Assembly (NCBI GenBank): GCA_964523405.1
Contig: CAZGAQ010000001.1
Location: 62,001-126,000 of the forward strand
Length of the DNA: 64,000 bases
Origin: CAZGAQ01 sp964523405
Lineage (GTDB): Bacteria; Planctomycetota; Phycisphaerae; UBA1845; Fen-1342
Direction: 5' to 3'
In this document: positions 56,208 to 64,000 of the stretch, in pieces
Numbering within the stretch: the first letter of the stretch is position 1
Layout: each line of letters opens with the position of its first letter
Made by a program: the position numbers and the translations under genes
Notes under the pieces: model-generated
Told to the model about the DNA's origin: nothing
The model's database searches: none
The model's input: the letters and a program-made list of their open reading frames with translations, nothing else

Positions 56208-56236
56208 GCGTGCCAGGCAAGGGGGGCCTGGCACGC
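56208..56236. terminator. hairpin between convergent genes, possible bidirectional terminator
   Basis: GCGTGCCAGGC (56208-56218) and GCCTGGCACGC (56226-56236) form a perfect 11-bp stem with a 7-base loop. No T tract follows on either strand. It lies between the PLP-enzyme stop and the convergent glutaminase-like stop. Confidence 0.5.
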
Positions 56237-56258
56237 GGGGTGTCCCGGGGAACGGGGG

Positions 56259-58373
56259 CTACCGACTTGTCGCGCGCTGGGTCCACTTCTGCCATACCGC
56301 CCGGTCGCGCAGCAGCGGGGCATAGATGCCGCCCACGACGGAGCGCGCCCGGAAGCCCTGGCACTTGCCGGAGATCGTCTGGTACCAGTCCGTCAGCGGC
56401 AGGCGGTCGGGCGTTTGGTGGGCGAAGTCGTACATCGGGTTCATGATGGCTTCGAAATTGGCCCGGTCGTCCGTCATCGCCGCCGTCCAGGTCGCGAAGT
56501 CGAGTTTCGTGTACGTCTCGCGCACGTCGAGCGGCAGCCCGTAGCGGTTGAGCTTCGTGCGGTAGAACGCCAGCTCGCGCTGCGCCACGGCCGGCGGGAA
56601 CAGCGGCTCGCGCAGAATGCGGTCCCAGAACAGGTTGTACTTCTGGCTCCACGTGCCGGACTTGTCGAACGCCAGGCGGTAGTGGTCACCATCGTCGGCG
56701 AGCTTTTGCCACTCGCCCACGAAACGCTCGGCGAGCCGGCGATACGTGCGGCTCTCGTTGCTGCGTCCGGTCATCTCGCACAGGCGGGCGTACGCGCCGA
56801 GGCCGAGAATCGCCTTGATCGACAGGTTCGCGTTGTGCGCGAGGTGCCCGGCGAAGTCGTCGGTGCAGAGCTGGTTTTCCGGATCGAGGCCTTTGTCGCG
56901 CAGGTACTCGGCCCACTTCGTCACGGTCGGCCACCACGCGGCGGCGAAGTCCGCGTTGCCCGACGTCTCCGCGAGCACGCCGAGCAGCACGAGCATGTTG
57001 CCGCACTCCTCGACGGGCATCTGATTCTCCTCGGTGCGCTCGCCGCCGCCGTAGACCTGCCCGTTGGCGTGCGGCCAGGTACCGAGGTCGTGCGGGGCGA
57101 AGGGGAAGCGCCAGCGCGCGGACGCGGCGTAGACCATGATCGGGCGGAGCTGCGCCTCGAGCAGCCGCGGGTTGAAGAGCAGGAAGTACGGCGCGGACGG
57201 GAAGAACACGTCGACCGTGCCGATGCAGCCGTTCGAGAAGTTCTCCTTGGGGAACATCAGCGGCGTGCCGTCAAAGTCGGCCACGAGCTTGTGGGCGGCC
57301 ATCGTCTGACGGTAGGCGAGTGCGGCCAGACGGGCGTACTTCTCGCCGCCCGCGGCCCGCAGATCGGTCATCAGCTCCTCGTCGAACGCCCGGCAGCGAC
57401 GCTCGATGTCCGCCTGGTCGCGGACGGCCGCCTGCAGTACGTCCGCGTACCCGATACCGGCGCGGCGCCAGTACGGCCGAACGGGACGCTGGAAGTACTC
57501 GAGCGAATACAGGTCGTCGTAGCCGAGGTAGTACGTGCCGGTAGCGGCGGTCGTGCCGACGGAACCGAGGTCGAGCGCCGCGGCGAGCACCGGCCAGTTG
57601 TCGCGCGCGGGGCGCGGTTGGTCGAGATCGTCGGAGTCGGGTAAGGCGCCCGTCGCGATGAACTGCTGCCGCGCGGTCGTATGGCCCGAGATTACCGCAT
57701 CCGTTGCGGGCGTGGCCGGCAGGGCGAGATAGAAGTAGCCCCAGTCGATGCGGAGGTTGTCGCCGGCCTTCTTCAGCACGGGCTGCTCGGCCGAACCGAA
57801 GCTCAGCAGGTGCAACCCGGCGGCGCGGGCGCGATTCCAGCGGACCGGCTGGCTCGGCGTGTTGACGGCCCATTCGGCCGAGCAGTCCACGTAGAGCTTG
57901 ACGGCGTGCTCGTGCCCGTCGGTCGCACGAGCGGAGCACTTCAGGTACGTGATGGGGCGCGACAGCAGATCGAGGTCGTCTGGCAGCAGTGGCGACAGGA
58001 AGGTGACGGTGAGCTCGATGCCGGCGCCGCGGAAGACGTAGATCGTGTGCGTGGGGAGCACGTCGAGGCGGACCTGCTCGAGAGCGGGGAGGTCGCCCGG
58101 CAGCGGGCCGCAGAAGCGGTAGGTCTGGTTGTCGATGCGGACGAAGCCGCACAGGGCGTTGTTCTCGCCGGTCCAGTGGCGCGGCCAGCCGTCGGTGAGG
58201 CGGTCGTTGAAGGACCAGACGCTGAAGTACGGGTCGTGCGTCACGAGCGGCACGGCCGGCGGCCGAAAGGCGGGGAGTTCAGCGGGGCCCGAAGCCGGCG
58301 GGGCGGCAAAGGTCATCGGGGATGCGGTGAGTAGGAGGGCGACGACGGTGGCGAGCAGAATCCACGGATACAT
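56259..58373 (-). CDS. secreted glutaminase-A-like / DUF4965-DUF1793 protein
   Basis: A 704-residue exported protein. Signal peptide MYPWILLATVVALLLTASPM with AAPPASG after it. The order of domains follows the fungal/bacterial glutaminase A family: an N-terminal DUF5127-like beta part (RPPAVPLVTHDPYFSVWSFN; TVTFLSPLLPDDLDLLSRPI) and a C-terminal alpha-toroid DUF4965/DUF1793 part (FPKENFSNGCIGTVDVFFPS; PFAPHDLGTWPHANGQVYGG; MPVEECGNMLVLLGVLAETS; NLSIKAILGLGAYARLCEMT). The true substrate is uncertain; family members have been annotated as glutaminases and as glycoside-hydrolase-like. AGGAGCG precedes the ATG. A TTGGGC/TATATT promoter candidate lies upstream. Confidence 0.85.
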   Translation of the reverse strand: MYPWILLATVVALLLTASPMTFAAPPASGPAELPAFRPPAVPLVTHDPYFSVWSFNDRLTDGWPRHWTGENNALCGFVRIDNQTYRFCGPLPGDLPALEQVRLDVLPTHTIYVFRGAGIELTVTFLSPLLPDDLDLLSRPITYLKCSARATDGHEHAVKLYVDCSAEWAVNTPSQPVRWNRARAAGLHLLSFGSAEQPVLKKAGDNLRIDWGYFYLALPATPATDAVISGHTTARQQFIATGALPDSDDLDQPRPARDNWPVLAAALDLGSVGTTAATGTYYLGYDDLYSLEYFQRPVRPYWRRAGIGYADVLQAAVRDQADIERRCRAFDEELMTDLRAAGGEKYARLAALAYRQTMAAHKLVADFDGTPLMFPKENFSNGCIGTVDVFFPSAPYFLLFNPRLLEAQLRPIMVYAASARWRFPFAPHDLGTWPHANGQVYGGGERTEENQMPVEECGNMLVLLGVLAETSGNADFAAAWWPTVTKWAEYLRDKGLDPENQLCTDDFAGHLAHNANLSIKAILGLGAYARLCEMTGRSNESRTYRRLAERFVGEWQKLADDGDHYRLAFDKSGTWSQKYNLFWDRILREPLFPPAVAQRELAFYRTKLNRYGLPLDVRETYTKLDFATWTAAMTDDRANFEAIMNPMYDFAHQTPDRLPLTDWYQTISGKCQGFRARSVVGGIYAPLLRDRAVWQKWTQRATSR

Positions 58374-58409
58374 ATTCGCTCCTGTACGAAAGAAGGGAGT
58401 CTGGCGGGC

Positions 58410-58439
58410 AATATAGCCGGAAAGGGAGTGGACGCCCAA
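58410..58439 (-). promoter_or_regulatory. promoter candidate for the glutaminase-like gene
   Basis: Read leftward: TTGGGC (58439-58434), an 18-base spacer and TATATT (58415-58410). The predicted start is near 58403, 30 bases before the ATG. Confidence 0.35.
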
Positions 58440-58458
58440 GGGACCGGGCTCTGAGTGA

Positions 58459-60279
58459 CTAGGGGTGTGTCGCTGTCAGCATGCGATAGATTCCGGTTGC
58501 CACGCCGGTGAGCGTGTCGCCGGCGACGAGGCCCGTGCAGATGGTGACGAGGAAGCGGCTCGACCAGGACTTACACCAACGTTGCAGGAGCCAAGCGACG
58601 ACAGCTCCGATGCACAACGCCAGTGACGCGCCGGCGGGCAGCACGAACGCCATGCCGAGGCTCGGGGCGCTGGGCAGCCAGCGCGCGACCGCCTTGGGCG
58701 AGAGCCTCTCCGCGACCGGCAGAAGCGCGCCGACGGCCGCGACGATCACCATGGCCAGGGCCGTGCCGTCCGGCAGCACCTGCCCGCCGTTGACGAGCAA
58801 TTCGGCGATGGCTTTGGAGCCGACGACGCCGGTGGCCGGCAGGTCTGCGGTCATGAGTTGGGTCGCCGGGTCGCGGATTAGCAGCAGATAAGCGACGGCG
58901 CCGCACGCTGCGCCGGTGGCTGCGCCCAGCAATTGCGAAAGCACCTGGACGCGGAGGGACGCACCGATGAGTTGCGCGCACTTCAGGTCGTGCAGCAGGT
59001 CGGCGCATTGACTGGCGGCGCCGCCGCTGAGGCTGGTGGCCATCAGGTTGGGAACAGGGGTCGCGTGCGTCGCGAGGCCGAGTGTGACCTGCGCGACTTT
59101 GCTGATGGGTGCGACCGGGGTCATTGCCGTCTCGCCGGAGACGCGGCCGGCGACGACGGCAAGTACGAAGGCCAGCGCGAACGAAAGCAGGGCGGCCCAC
59201 CAGGCGATGCCGAACGCGAACACCTCGGCGGCCAGGCAGAGCGCGAGCACGAGCAATACGCCCATGACGTAGAACCTGCCGCCGGTTTGCCCCGCACCGA
59301 GGCCGCGCGCCCAGGTTGTCAGTCCCGTCCAGGCGGAGCGCCACGACCAGGCGAACGACACCAAGCCGGACACGACCATTAGCACAACGCCCGGCCAAAG
59401 CAGCCAGCGCAGGCCGACGCCGAAGGCCGCACCGGGGTCGGCCGTCACGAGTGCCGCAAAGTTCGCGTTCTGCACGAGGTCCGCGCGAATCAGCGGCGGC
59501 AACAGGATGCCCCAGGCCAGCACGGCTCCGAGCAGCAGCGACAGCCCCGCCCGCGCGCCGATGAGTCCGCCGATGCCGTACAGGAGCAACGTGGGGTCGA
59601 GCGAGAACGACAGGGTGCTCAACCGCAGTCCGCAGCTGCGTCCGGGGAGTGGCCAGGCCCGCACGACTTCGCGGAATTCGGCGAACTTCAAGCCGGCCGC
59701 GACGACGCCGGCGCCGACCAGGGCGAGCACCCGCTCCAGCGCGCGACCGCCGACGGCGTGCAATTCGCGCAGCGTCTCCGCGGTGGCGACGCCGACGGCG
59801 AGGGGCAGCTTCTGCACCTCAACGATCTGCCGCCGCAGACCGACCGCGACGACGATACCCAGGAGGCAGACGCACGCGAGCCAGAGCGCCAGCCAGCCCC
59901 ATGTGAGCTGCTTGCCGGTCATGATGGCGAGTGCGGGCAAAGGGCCGACGAGTCCGGCCGAAGCGATCAGCGCGGCCGCGGAGGCGATCGCCTGGATGAC
60001 GTTGTTCTCCAGCGGCTGCAAGGCACGCGTGCGTCGTCTGCTGAGTTCGTGTACGCCGGTCCACAGACCCCAGCCGAGCAAGGCGGCTGCGATGGCCATG
60101 TTGAAGACCAGGCCCACTTTGAGGCCGGCGTAGATGTTGCAGACGGCGAAGGCGGCGCCGAGGACGACGCCGGTGAGGATGGCGCGGGGGGTGAGTTGCT
60201 GTGCGAGGGGCACCGGCGACGGCGCGCCCTCGATCGATACCGGCGATGATCGCTCGGCTGCAGACTCCGGTGCGGACAT
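58459..60279 (-). CDS. OPT-family (oligopeptide/metal-chelate) transporter
   Basis: A 606-residue integral membrane protein with about 15 hydrophobic segments. Family features: LTPRAILTGVVLGAAFAVCN and IYAGLKVGLVFNMAIAAALL near the N-terminus, ENNVIQAIASAAALIASAGL, VGVATAETLRELH, LSGGAASQCADLLHDLKCAQ in the central part and a final SAPSLGMAFVLPAGASLAL. Bacterial OPT members take up peptides or iron-siderophore complexes, and the substrate here is unknown. ATG 60279 (MSAPESAAERS) was chosen over upstream codons because a GGACGGAA lies just before it. The gene reads in the same direction as the glutaminase-like gene, 85 bases upstream of it. Confidence 0.88.
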   Translation of the reverse strand: MSAPESAAERSSPVSIEGAPSPVPLAQQLTPRAILTGVVLGAAFAVCNIYAGLKVGLVFNMAIAAALLGWGLWTGVHELSRRRTRALQPLENNVIQAIASAAALIASAGLVGPLPALAIMTGKQLTWGWLALWLACVCLLGIVVAVGLRRQIVEVQKLPLAVGVATAETLRELHAVGGRALERVLALVGAGVVAAGLKFAEFREVVRAWPLPGRSCGLRLSTLSFSLDPTLLLYGIGGLIGARAGLSLLLGAVLAWGILLPPLIRADLVQNANFAALVTADPGAAFGVGLRWLLWPGVVLMVVSGLVSFAWSWRSAWTGLTTWARGLGAGQTGGRFYVMGVLLVLALCLAAEVFAFGIAWWAALLSFALAFVLAVVAGRVSGETAMTPVAPISKVAQVTLGLATHATPVPNLMATSLSGGAASQCADLLHDLKCAQLIGASLRVQVLSQLLGAATGAACGAVAYLLLIRDPATQLMTADLPATGVVGSKAIAELLVNGGQVLPDGTALAMVIVAAVGALLPVAERLSPKAVARWLPSAPSLGMAFVLPAGASLALCIGAVVAWLLQRWCKSWSSRFLVTICTGLVAGDTLTGVATGIYRMLTATHP

Positions 60280-60489
60280 GCGGTTCCGTCCATGGAACGC
60301 CGCCCCGCGCGCGCCTGGCCACATGGCCACAGCAAGTCCGCGCGGCAAGGTACCCGCGCACATCATACGGGCGATGCATGTGGGAGGCGCGGGGCAAAGA
60401 GGGCCGGTGCCAGCGCCGCCCGCCCGGTGACCGGGTGCTGGCGACGAACCGATGCTACGGGACGCCGGCCAAGGGCAGATCGGGTGGTC

Positions 60490-61782
60490 CTAGTTGGAGC
60501 GCAGGAACAACGGCTGGAAGATGGCGAAGTCCGCCAGATCCGTGTCCTCGTCGTGGTCTAAACGCAGCCATTCGCACCAACCGCCGGTGACCGCCACATC
60601 CGGGCCGGTCATGCAGCCGGTCCAGGCGACGAAATCGGGCAGGTTCACCAAGCCGTCGTCGTTCCAGTCGCCGCGGACGAAGCGGATGAGCCGCTGTAGC
60701 AGGATTGACTGGCAATCGGTGCACAGCCGCAGGTCCAGGGCGTCAATGTTGTCCTGGGGGCCCAAGGGGCCCCCCAGGCCGAACGTGTCCGCGGGGGCCC
60801 AGGGGAGGGGTGCCATCTGCGGGCGGGCAATGAACAGGTCAGCCCCCGCTCCGAAGGGACTGACGCCCGGCAGGGTGTCGAGCGAAGGCGATCCGGGTGC
60901 GAGGGAGAAGACCACGCTGTCGGGGCCGTCGTAGATGCCGTTGGTGTTGACGTCGAATACGAGGACGGCGTCGATGTCGTCGAGTTGCTGCAGCCCCAGG
61001 TCCAGGTATGCGGCGTAGACGGTCGTGGGATAGAAGCCGGGCTCGTGGTTGAAGTAGATCGTGGCGCCGCTGGGGGCGTTACCGGGCAGCGTCGGCAGGG
61101 AGGGCGAAAAACGCGTCACCGAGAAGTAGACATCTACCGGCTGACCGCGGGTGGCGTAGTTGAGGTCGGCCGCGGCGTCGACGTTGTCCTGTGAGGCCGT
61201 GCCGGGGTTGTCACGGGAATGGGTGTTGGGCTCGGCGGCGAAGTCGGTGCCACCTTCGTCGAAGTTGTTGCGGCATAGTCCGCTGTTGCTGGTTCCACCG
61301 CGCAGCAGCAAAGGGCCTTGCTTGGTGAAGACGCGTGTGGACATGTACTGGTCGCCGGCGGCCTGGCTCTTGAGGGCTTGTTCGCGCACGTTGTAGGGTA
61401 CGCCGGCGTTCACGAGACCCGGGTCCGGCAGCGCGGCGCCCACGGTCAGGCGGTCCACGGAGAACAGCACGACGAAGGTGTCCGTTTCCCCAACGTTGGC
61501 GTGAGCGGAGGAGAGGCCGTCCAGATCATCCGCGAGCGAATTCAGTCCGAGCGCGCTGCCCAGCACGATCGTGGTTGGGTGGGGGTGTGCGGGGAACAGG
61601 ATCGAACCAGGTGTCACGAACCCGTTGAGCGACGCGGGCGATTCCTCGTCGAACGAATAGGCGGGCATCGGTAGGGGATTTACCGGAGGAGCCGCCCAGG
61701 CAAGTGCTCCGACCAGCGCCAGACAGACGCACCCCGCAAACACGTGCACCGCTGAAGTCCGATGGGCAGGACGTGACGTCAT
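60490..61782 (-). CDS. secreted protein with C-terminal dockerin-like repeat, coupled to a Ser/Thr kinase gene
   Basis: A 430-residue exported protein. Signal peptide region HVFAGCVCLALVGALAWAAP. Body of unknown fold with repeated DxD-type text (IDAVLVFDVNTNGIYDGPDS; FGAGADLFIARPQ), which is typical of long planctomycete surface proteins with tabular-data-like motifs. The C-terminus has a dockerin-like pair (GDWNDDGLVNLPDFVAW; LDHDEDTDLADFAIFQPLF) with a four-Cys cluster between. Its ATG at 61782 overlaps the TGA of the kinase gene (ATGA), so translation is coupled. GGGAGAACGGC precedes it. Function not known. Confidence 0.75.
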   Translation of the reverse strand: MTSRPAHRTSAVHVFAGCVCLALVGALAWAAPPVNPLPMPAYSFDEESPASLNGFVTPGSILFPAHPHPTTIVLGSALGLNSLADDLDGLSSAHANVGETDTFVVLFSVDRLTVGAALPDPGLVNAGVPYNVREQALKSQAAGDQYMSTRVFTKQGPLLLRGGTSNSGLCRNNFDEGGTDFAAEPNTHSRDNPGTASQDNVDAAADLNYATRGQPVDVYFSVTRFSPSLPTLPGNAPSGATIYFNHEPGFYPTTVYAAYLDLGLQQLDDIDAVLVFDVNTNGIYDGPDSVVFSLAPGSPSLDTLPGVSPFGAGADLFIARPQMAPLPWAPADTFGLGGPLGPQDNIDALDLRLCTDCQSILLQRLIRFVRGDWNDDGLVNLPDFVAWTGCMTGPDVAVTGGWCEWLRLDHDEDTDLADFAIFQPLFLRSN

Positions 61783-64000
61783 TGCCGTTCTCCCTCTCCG
61801 TCGTCCCCGCGGGTGCCCTCCGGGACCCGTACCGGCCCGGCACCCATCCCATCCCCCCATGATACCTGGATCCACGGTGGCCAGGAGGGGTTTTTTTGCA
61901 GTAGCACGGCCAGAAGCCTGCCATGGTACGTGTAGCCGGCTTCGTCGTCAAAGGACCGGTAAGCGCCCAGGAACCCAGCCAGGGCCTCTGTCCGGGCGCC
62001 CGTCGCCAAGTCGCGTGCGGCGGAGTGGAAGGCGACGGCCCCGCGCAGGCGCCAGGGCGTCGGCGAGGCGGCAGCCAGGGTTTCCAGATCGTCCGGCGAG
62101 CCGCCGAGCTGCATGAAACGGTACAACGCGCGCAGCCACACTTCGGTCTCGGGCGGTTCCAGACCTGCCGTGAAGTCGGCCGTAGCCGCCCGGGCGTCCA
62201 ACAGCGCCGCCGCCTCGGCCGGTCGGCCCAGGAGCCGCAAGCCGGTGGCAGCCCAGACGGTGTCGACGGCGCTGGCGGCGGGGTCGCTGACCAGCCTCCA
62301 CACGAGGCCGGCGGCCGAGTCGTGATCGCCGAGCTCCGCGCGAATCAGGGCCGGATACAGCGCGGCATAGAAGCGGCTGTGCGGATCCTGGCGCGCGCAC
62401 TCGGCCAGATCGTCGAGAGCGGCAGTCAGGCGCGTGCGGCGCGTCTCCTCATCGGGAGCCGTCGCCGCTGTCCAGTACAGCAGACGCCAGCGGTAGTGGT
62501 AGCCCTCCCAGCGCTGCCGCTCGCTCTGTGCCGCGACAATGGCTCGTGTACGCGCGACGATGGCTTCCTCGAATCGGCCCAGACTCTCCAGACATTCCGC
62601 TTCAGCGGTGATCGGTCGATCGTCCCCGCCGTCGAACTGCTGGCCGCGCTGCGCCCACGCGAGAGCCTGCGCGTAGTGTGCGTCGACGAGTTCGTCGCCG
62701 CGCGTGCCCTGGCTACCGGCGTAGATCTCGGCGGCCAGCCGGTGGGTGATTGACAGGAGGTAGTACGGATAGGCGCCGTAACACTGCTGGTCCACGAGTT
62801 GCCGCAAGCTTGCCTCGGCCTCTGTGAAGCCGCTCAGGCTGCGTGTGGCGTAGAGCTGCTGGTTGCGCGCGCGGGCCAGATGCAGGACCGCCTGCGGATA
62901 GAAGCCATGCGCGCGGGCGCGCATGGCGTTGGCCTGGCGGTACGAGTCCAGGGCCGCGGCCGGATCGGTGCGGTGCAGCGCCAAGCCGCGGAAGAACCAG
63001 GCGTCGGGGGTCATATGGTCGGTTCCGCCGGGGGCCTCACGCTGGGCATCGGCGGCGGCCAGGGCGTTTGCCGCGGCCGCGGGGTCGGGGCCATTCTGCA
63101 GGCGGCAGGCCCAGGCGAGCAGGTAGCGGGTGCGCAGGTCGGTCGGATTGTGCTGCAGCACCTTGGTCAGCAGGCGCGCTGCGCCGGCGGGATCGGTGCC
63201 CACGATGGCGAGGGCGCGCGCGCGGTTTAGGTCGGGTTCCGGTGCGCCAAGGGCGGCGGCGCGGTCGATCTGCGGGCGGACCAGTTCCGGCCGGCGATAG
63301 TCGAAGAAGGCCAGTTGTTCATAGGCCTCCTGCAACAGGCGCGTGCCCTCGCGCTGCCGCGCGATCTGCGTGGAGACGGCCCAGCCGGCGGCCAGGGCCA
63401 GGGCCGCGACGCCGGTGGCCAGCGCACCGGTGAGCGCCTTGTGGCGGCGCATCCATTTGACCGCGCGCGCCGGGAGACTCGTGCGGCGCGAGAGGATGGG
63501 GCGCCCATCGGCAAAGCGGCGGAGGTCTGCGGCCAGCAGCGCGGCGGTGGGGTAGCGCTGCGCCGGCTCCTTGTTCATCGCCCGCAGGCAGATGGTCTCC
63601 AGGTCGACGGGGATACGTGGATTGAGACGGCGTGGAGGCGGCGGCTCGAGCGTGCAGATGCCGCTGATGATCTGCTCGCGCGTGCGGCCGTCGAAGGCCT
63701 TGTGGCGGGTGAGCAGCTCATAAAGCGTGACGCCAAGCGAGTAGATGTCGGTACGGTGGTCGATTTCGGGGGTAGTTTGTCCGGCGTCGGCGGTTCCCGC
63801 CCGCACCTGCTCGGGGGACATGTACGCGGGCGTGCCCATCAGCTCGCCGGCGACGGTGACGTGCGGTTCGTCAACGAGGCGGGCGAGACCGAAGTCCGTC
63901 AGATGCAGGCGGTCGAGGGTGGCTCCGGGTGGGGCACCCGCGGGGCGGCCGAGGAGCAGGTTGTGGGGCTTGACATCGCGGTGGATGATGCCCTGTTGGT
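61779..64000 (-). CDS. Hanks-type Ser/Thr protein kinase with TPR-like region, N-terminus outside window
   Basis: The visible part begins inside the kinase domain, just before the catalytic loop HRDVKPHN, followed by DFGLARLV, the activation segment GTPAYMSPEQV, DIYSLGVTLYELLT and RYPTAALLAADLRRF. One membrane helix follows (GALATGVAALALAAGWAVST), then about 500 residues of helical, Ala-rich repeats of the TPR/SEL1 kind (AWFFRGLALHRTDPAAALDS; YAQALAWAQRGQQFDGGDDR). This is the common planctomycete receptor-kinase layout: cytoplasmic kinase, helix, extracytoplasmic TPR. The N-terminal lobe with the P-loop and VAIK is beyond position 64000. Translationally coupled to the secreted gene at 60490. 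Confidence 0.9.
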   Translation of the reverse strand, partial: QQGIIHRDVKPHNLLLGRPAGAPPGATLDRLHLTDFGLARLVDEPHVTVAGELMGTPAYMSPEQVRAGTADAGQTTPEIDHRTDIYSLGVTLYELLTRHKAFDGRTREQIISGICTLEPPPPRRLNPRIPVDLETICLRAMNKEPAQRYPTAALLAADLRRFADGRPILSRRTSLPARAVKWMRRHKALTGALATGVAALALAAGWAVSTQIARQREGTRLLQEAYEQLAFFDYRRPELVRPQIDRAAALGAPEPDLNRARALAIVGTDPAGAARLLTKVLQHNPTDLRTRYLLAWACRLQNGPDPAAAANALAAADAQREAPGGTDHMTPDAWFFRGLALHRTDPAAALDSYRQANAMRARAHGFYPQAVLHLARARNQQLYATRSLSGFTEAEASLRQLVDQQCYGAYPYYLLSITHRLAAEIYAGSQGTRGDELVDAHYAQALAWAQRGQQFDGGDDRPITAEAECLESLGRFEEAIVARTRAIVAAQSERQRWEGYHYRWRLLYWTAATAPDEETRRTRLTAALDDLAECARQDPHSRFYAALYPALIRAELGDHDSAAGLVWRLVSDPAASAVDTVWAATGLRLLGRPAEAAALLDARAATADFTAGLEPPETEVWLRALYRFMQLGGSPDDLETLAAASPTPWRLRGAVAFHSAARDLATGARTEALAGFLGAYRSFDDEAGYTYHGRLLAVLLQKNPSWPPWIQVSWGDGMGAGPVRVPEGTRGDDGEGERQ

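Noticed and set aside
1..64000. tRNA, rRNA or tmRNA genes
   Set aside because: None recognised by eye; a covariance-model scan would be decisive and could not be run.

Overview
The window looks like a chromosomal segment of a high-GC planctomycete, most likely of the Phycisphaerae type. The reasons are: secreted proteins ending in type-I-dockerin-like calcium-binding repeats with no cohesin partner; a PEP-CTERM sorting signal; a GH172/DUF2961 protein; a tripeptidyl-peptidase-II-like protease; a Hanks-type kinase fused to a TPR-like region; and GC-rich genes with many long antisense shadow frames. The taxonomic call is inference; no rRNA or tRNA gene was recognised. A run of 10 N at 9299-9308 marks an assembly join.

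Region 1 (1-13.9 kb, all leftward) is an exopolysaccharide locus. A FixJ-type response regulator, a NusG paralogue, a zinc-ribbon membrane protein, a degenerate nucleotidyltransferase with a beta-helix tail, a Wzc-type tyrosine autokinase, a sugar-phosphate transferase with a nucleotidyltransferase-like N-terminus, RfbA and RfbB follow each other with overlaps or short gaps. Upstream lie a Wza-type export lipoprotein, a cyclophilin lipoprotein and an RmlC-like epimerase, preceded by a PEP-CTERM-like secreted protein with its own terminator. The long AT-richer leader at 9090-9632 carries the best promoter for the first operon.

Region 2 (14-32.4 kb) is mixed housekeeping and secreted functions: rnpA without rpmH, a diacylglycerol-glycosyltransferase-like GT, dut, a STAS-like protein, a VOC protein, a PEP-CTERM protein, cysC, a UroD-like protein, a dockerin-like secreted protein, a PIG-L deacetylase, GH172, pdxA with ribE, two homologous lipoproteins in tandem, and a YchF/OLA1-type P-loop protein.

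Region 3 (32.5-56.2 kb) is rich in peptidases and exported proteins. It has a three-gene secreted operon with a matrixin-like metalloprotease, an M32 carboxypeptidase, a stand-alone LigD-phosphoesterase-like protein, an amidohydrolase with a lipoprotein, a LOG-family protein, pyruvate kinase, a large secreted HExxH protein, an exported TPPII homologue followed by an Xaa-Pro-aminopeptidase-like gene, wecB, a GT-C-like membrane protein coupled to a SAM-hydrolase-like lipoprotein, and a divergent trans-sulfuration-type PLP enzyme.

Region 4 (56.2-64 kb) holds a secreted DUF4965/glutaminase-A-like protein, an OPT-family transporter, and a Ser/Thr kinase (N-terminus outside the window) translationally coupled to a secreted dockerin-like protein.

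Intergenic DNA carries short tandem repeats of 7-8 bp and a dispersed motif with core GGCCTGACGCTACG. Start codons were chosen by Shine-Dalgarno position, signal peptide position and overlap with the neighbouring gene. The most unusual features are the nucleotidyltransferase-like modules and NusG/response-regulator pair of the polysaccharide locus, the exported TPPII pair, and the exported SAM-hydrolase-like lipoprotein.
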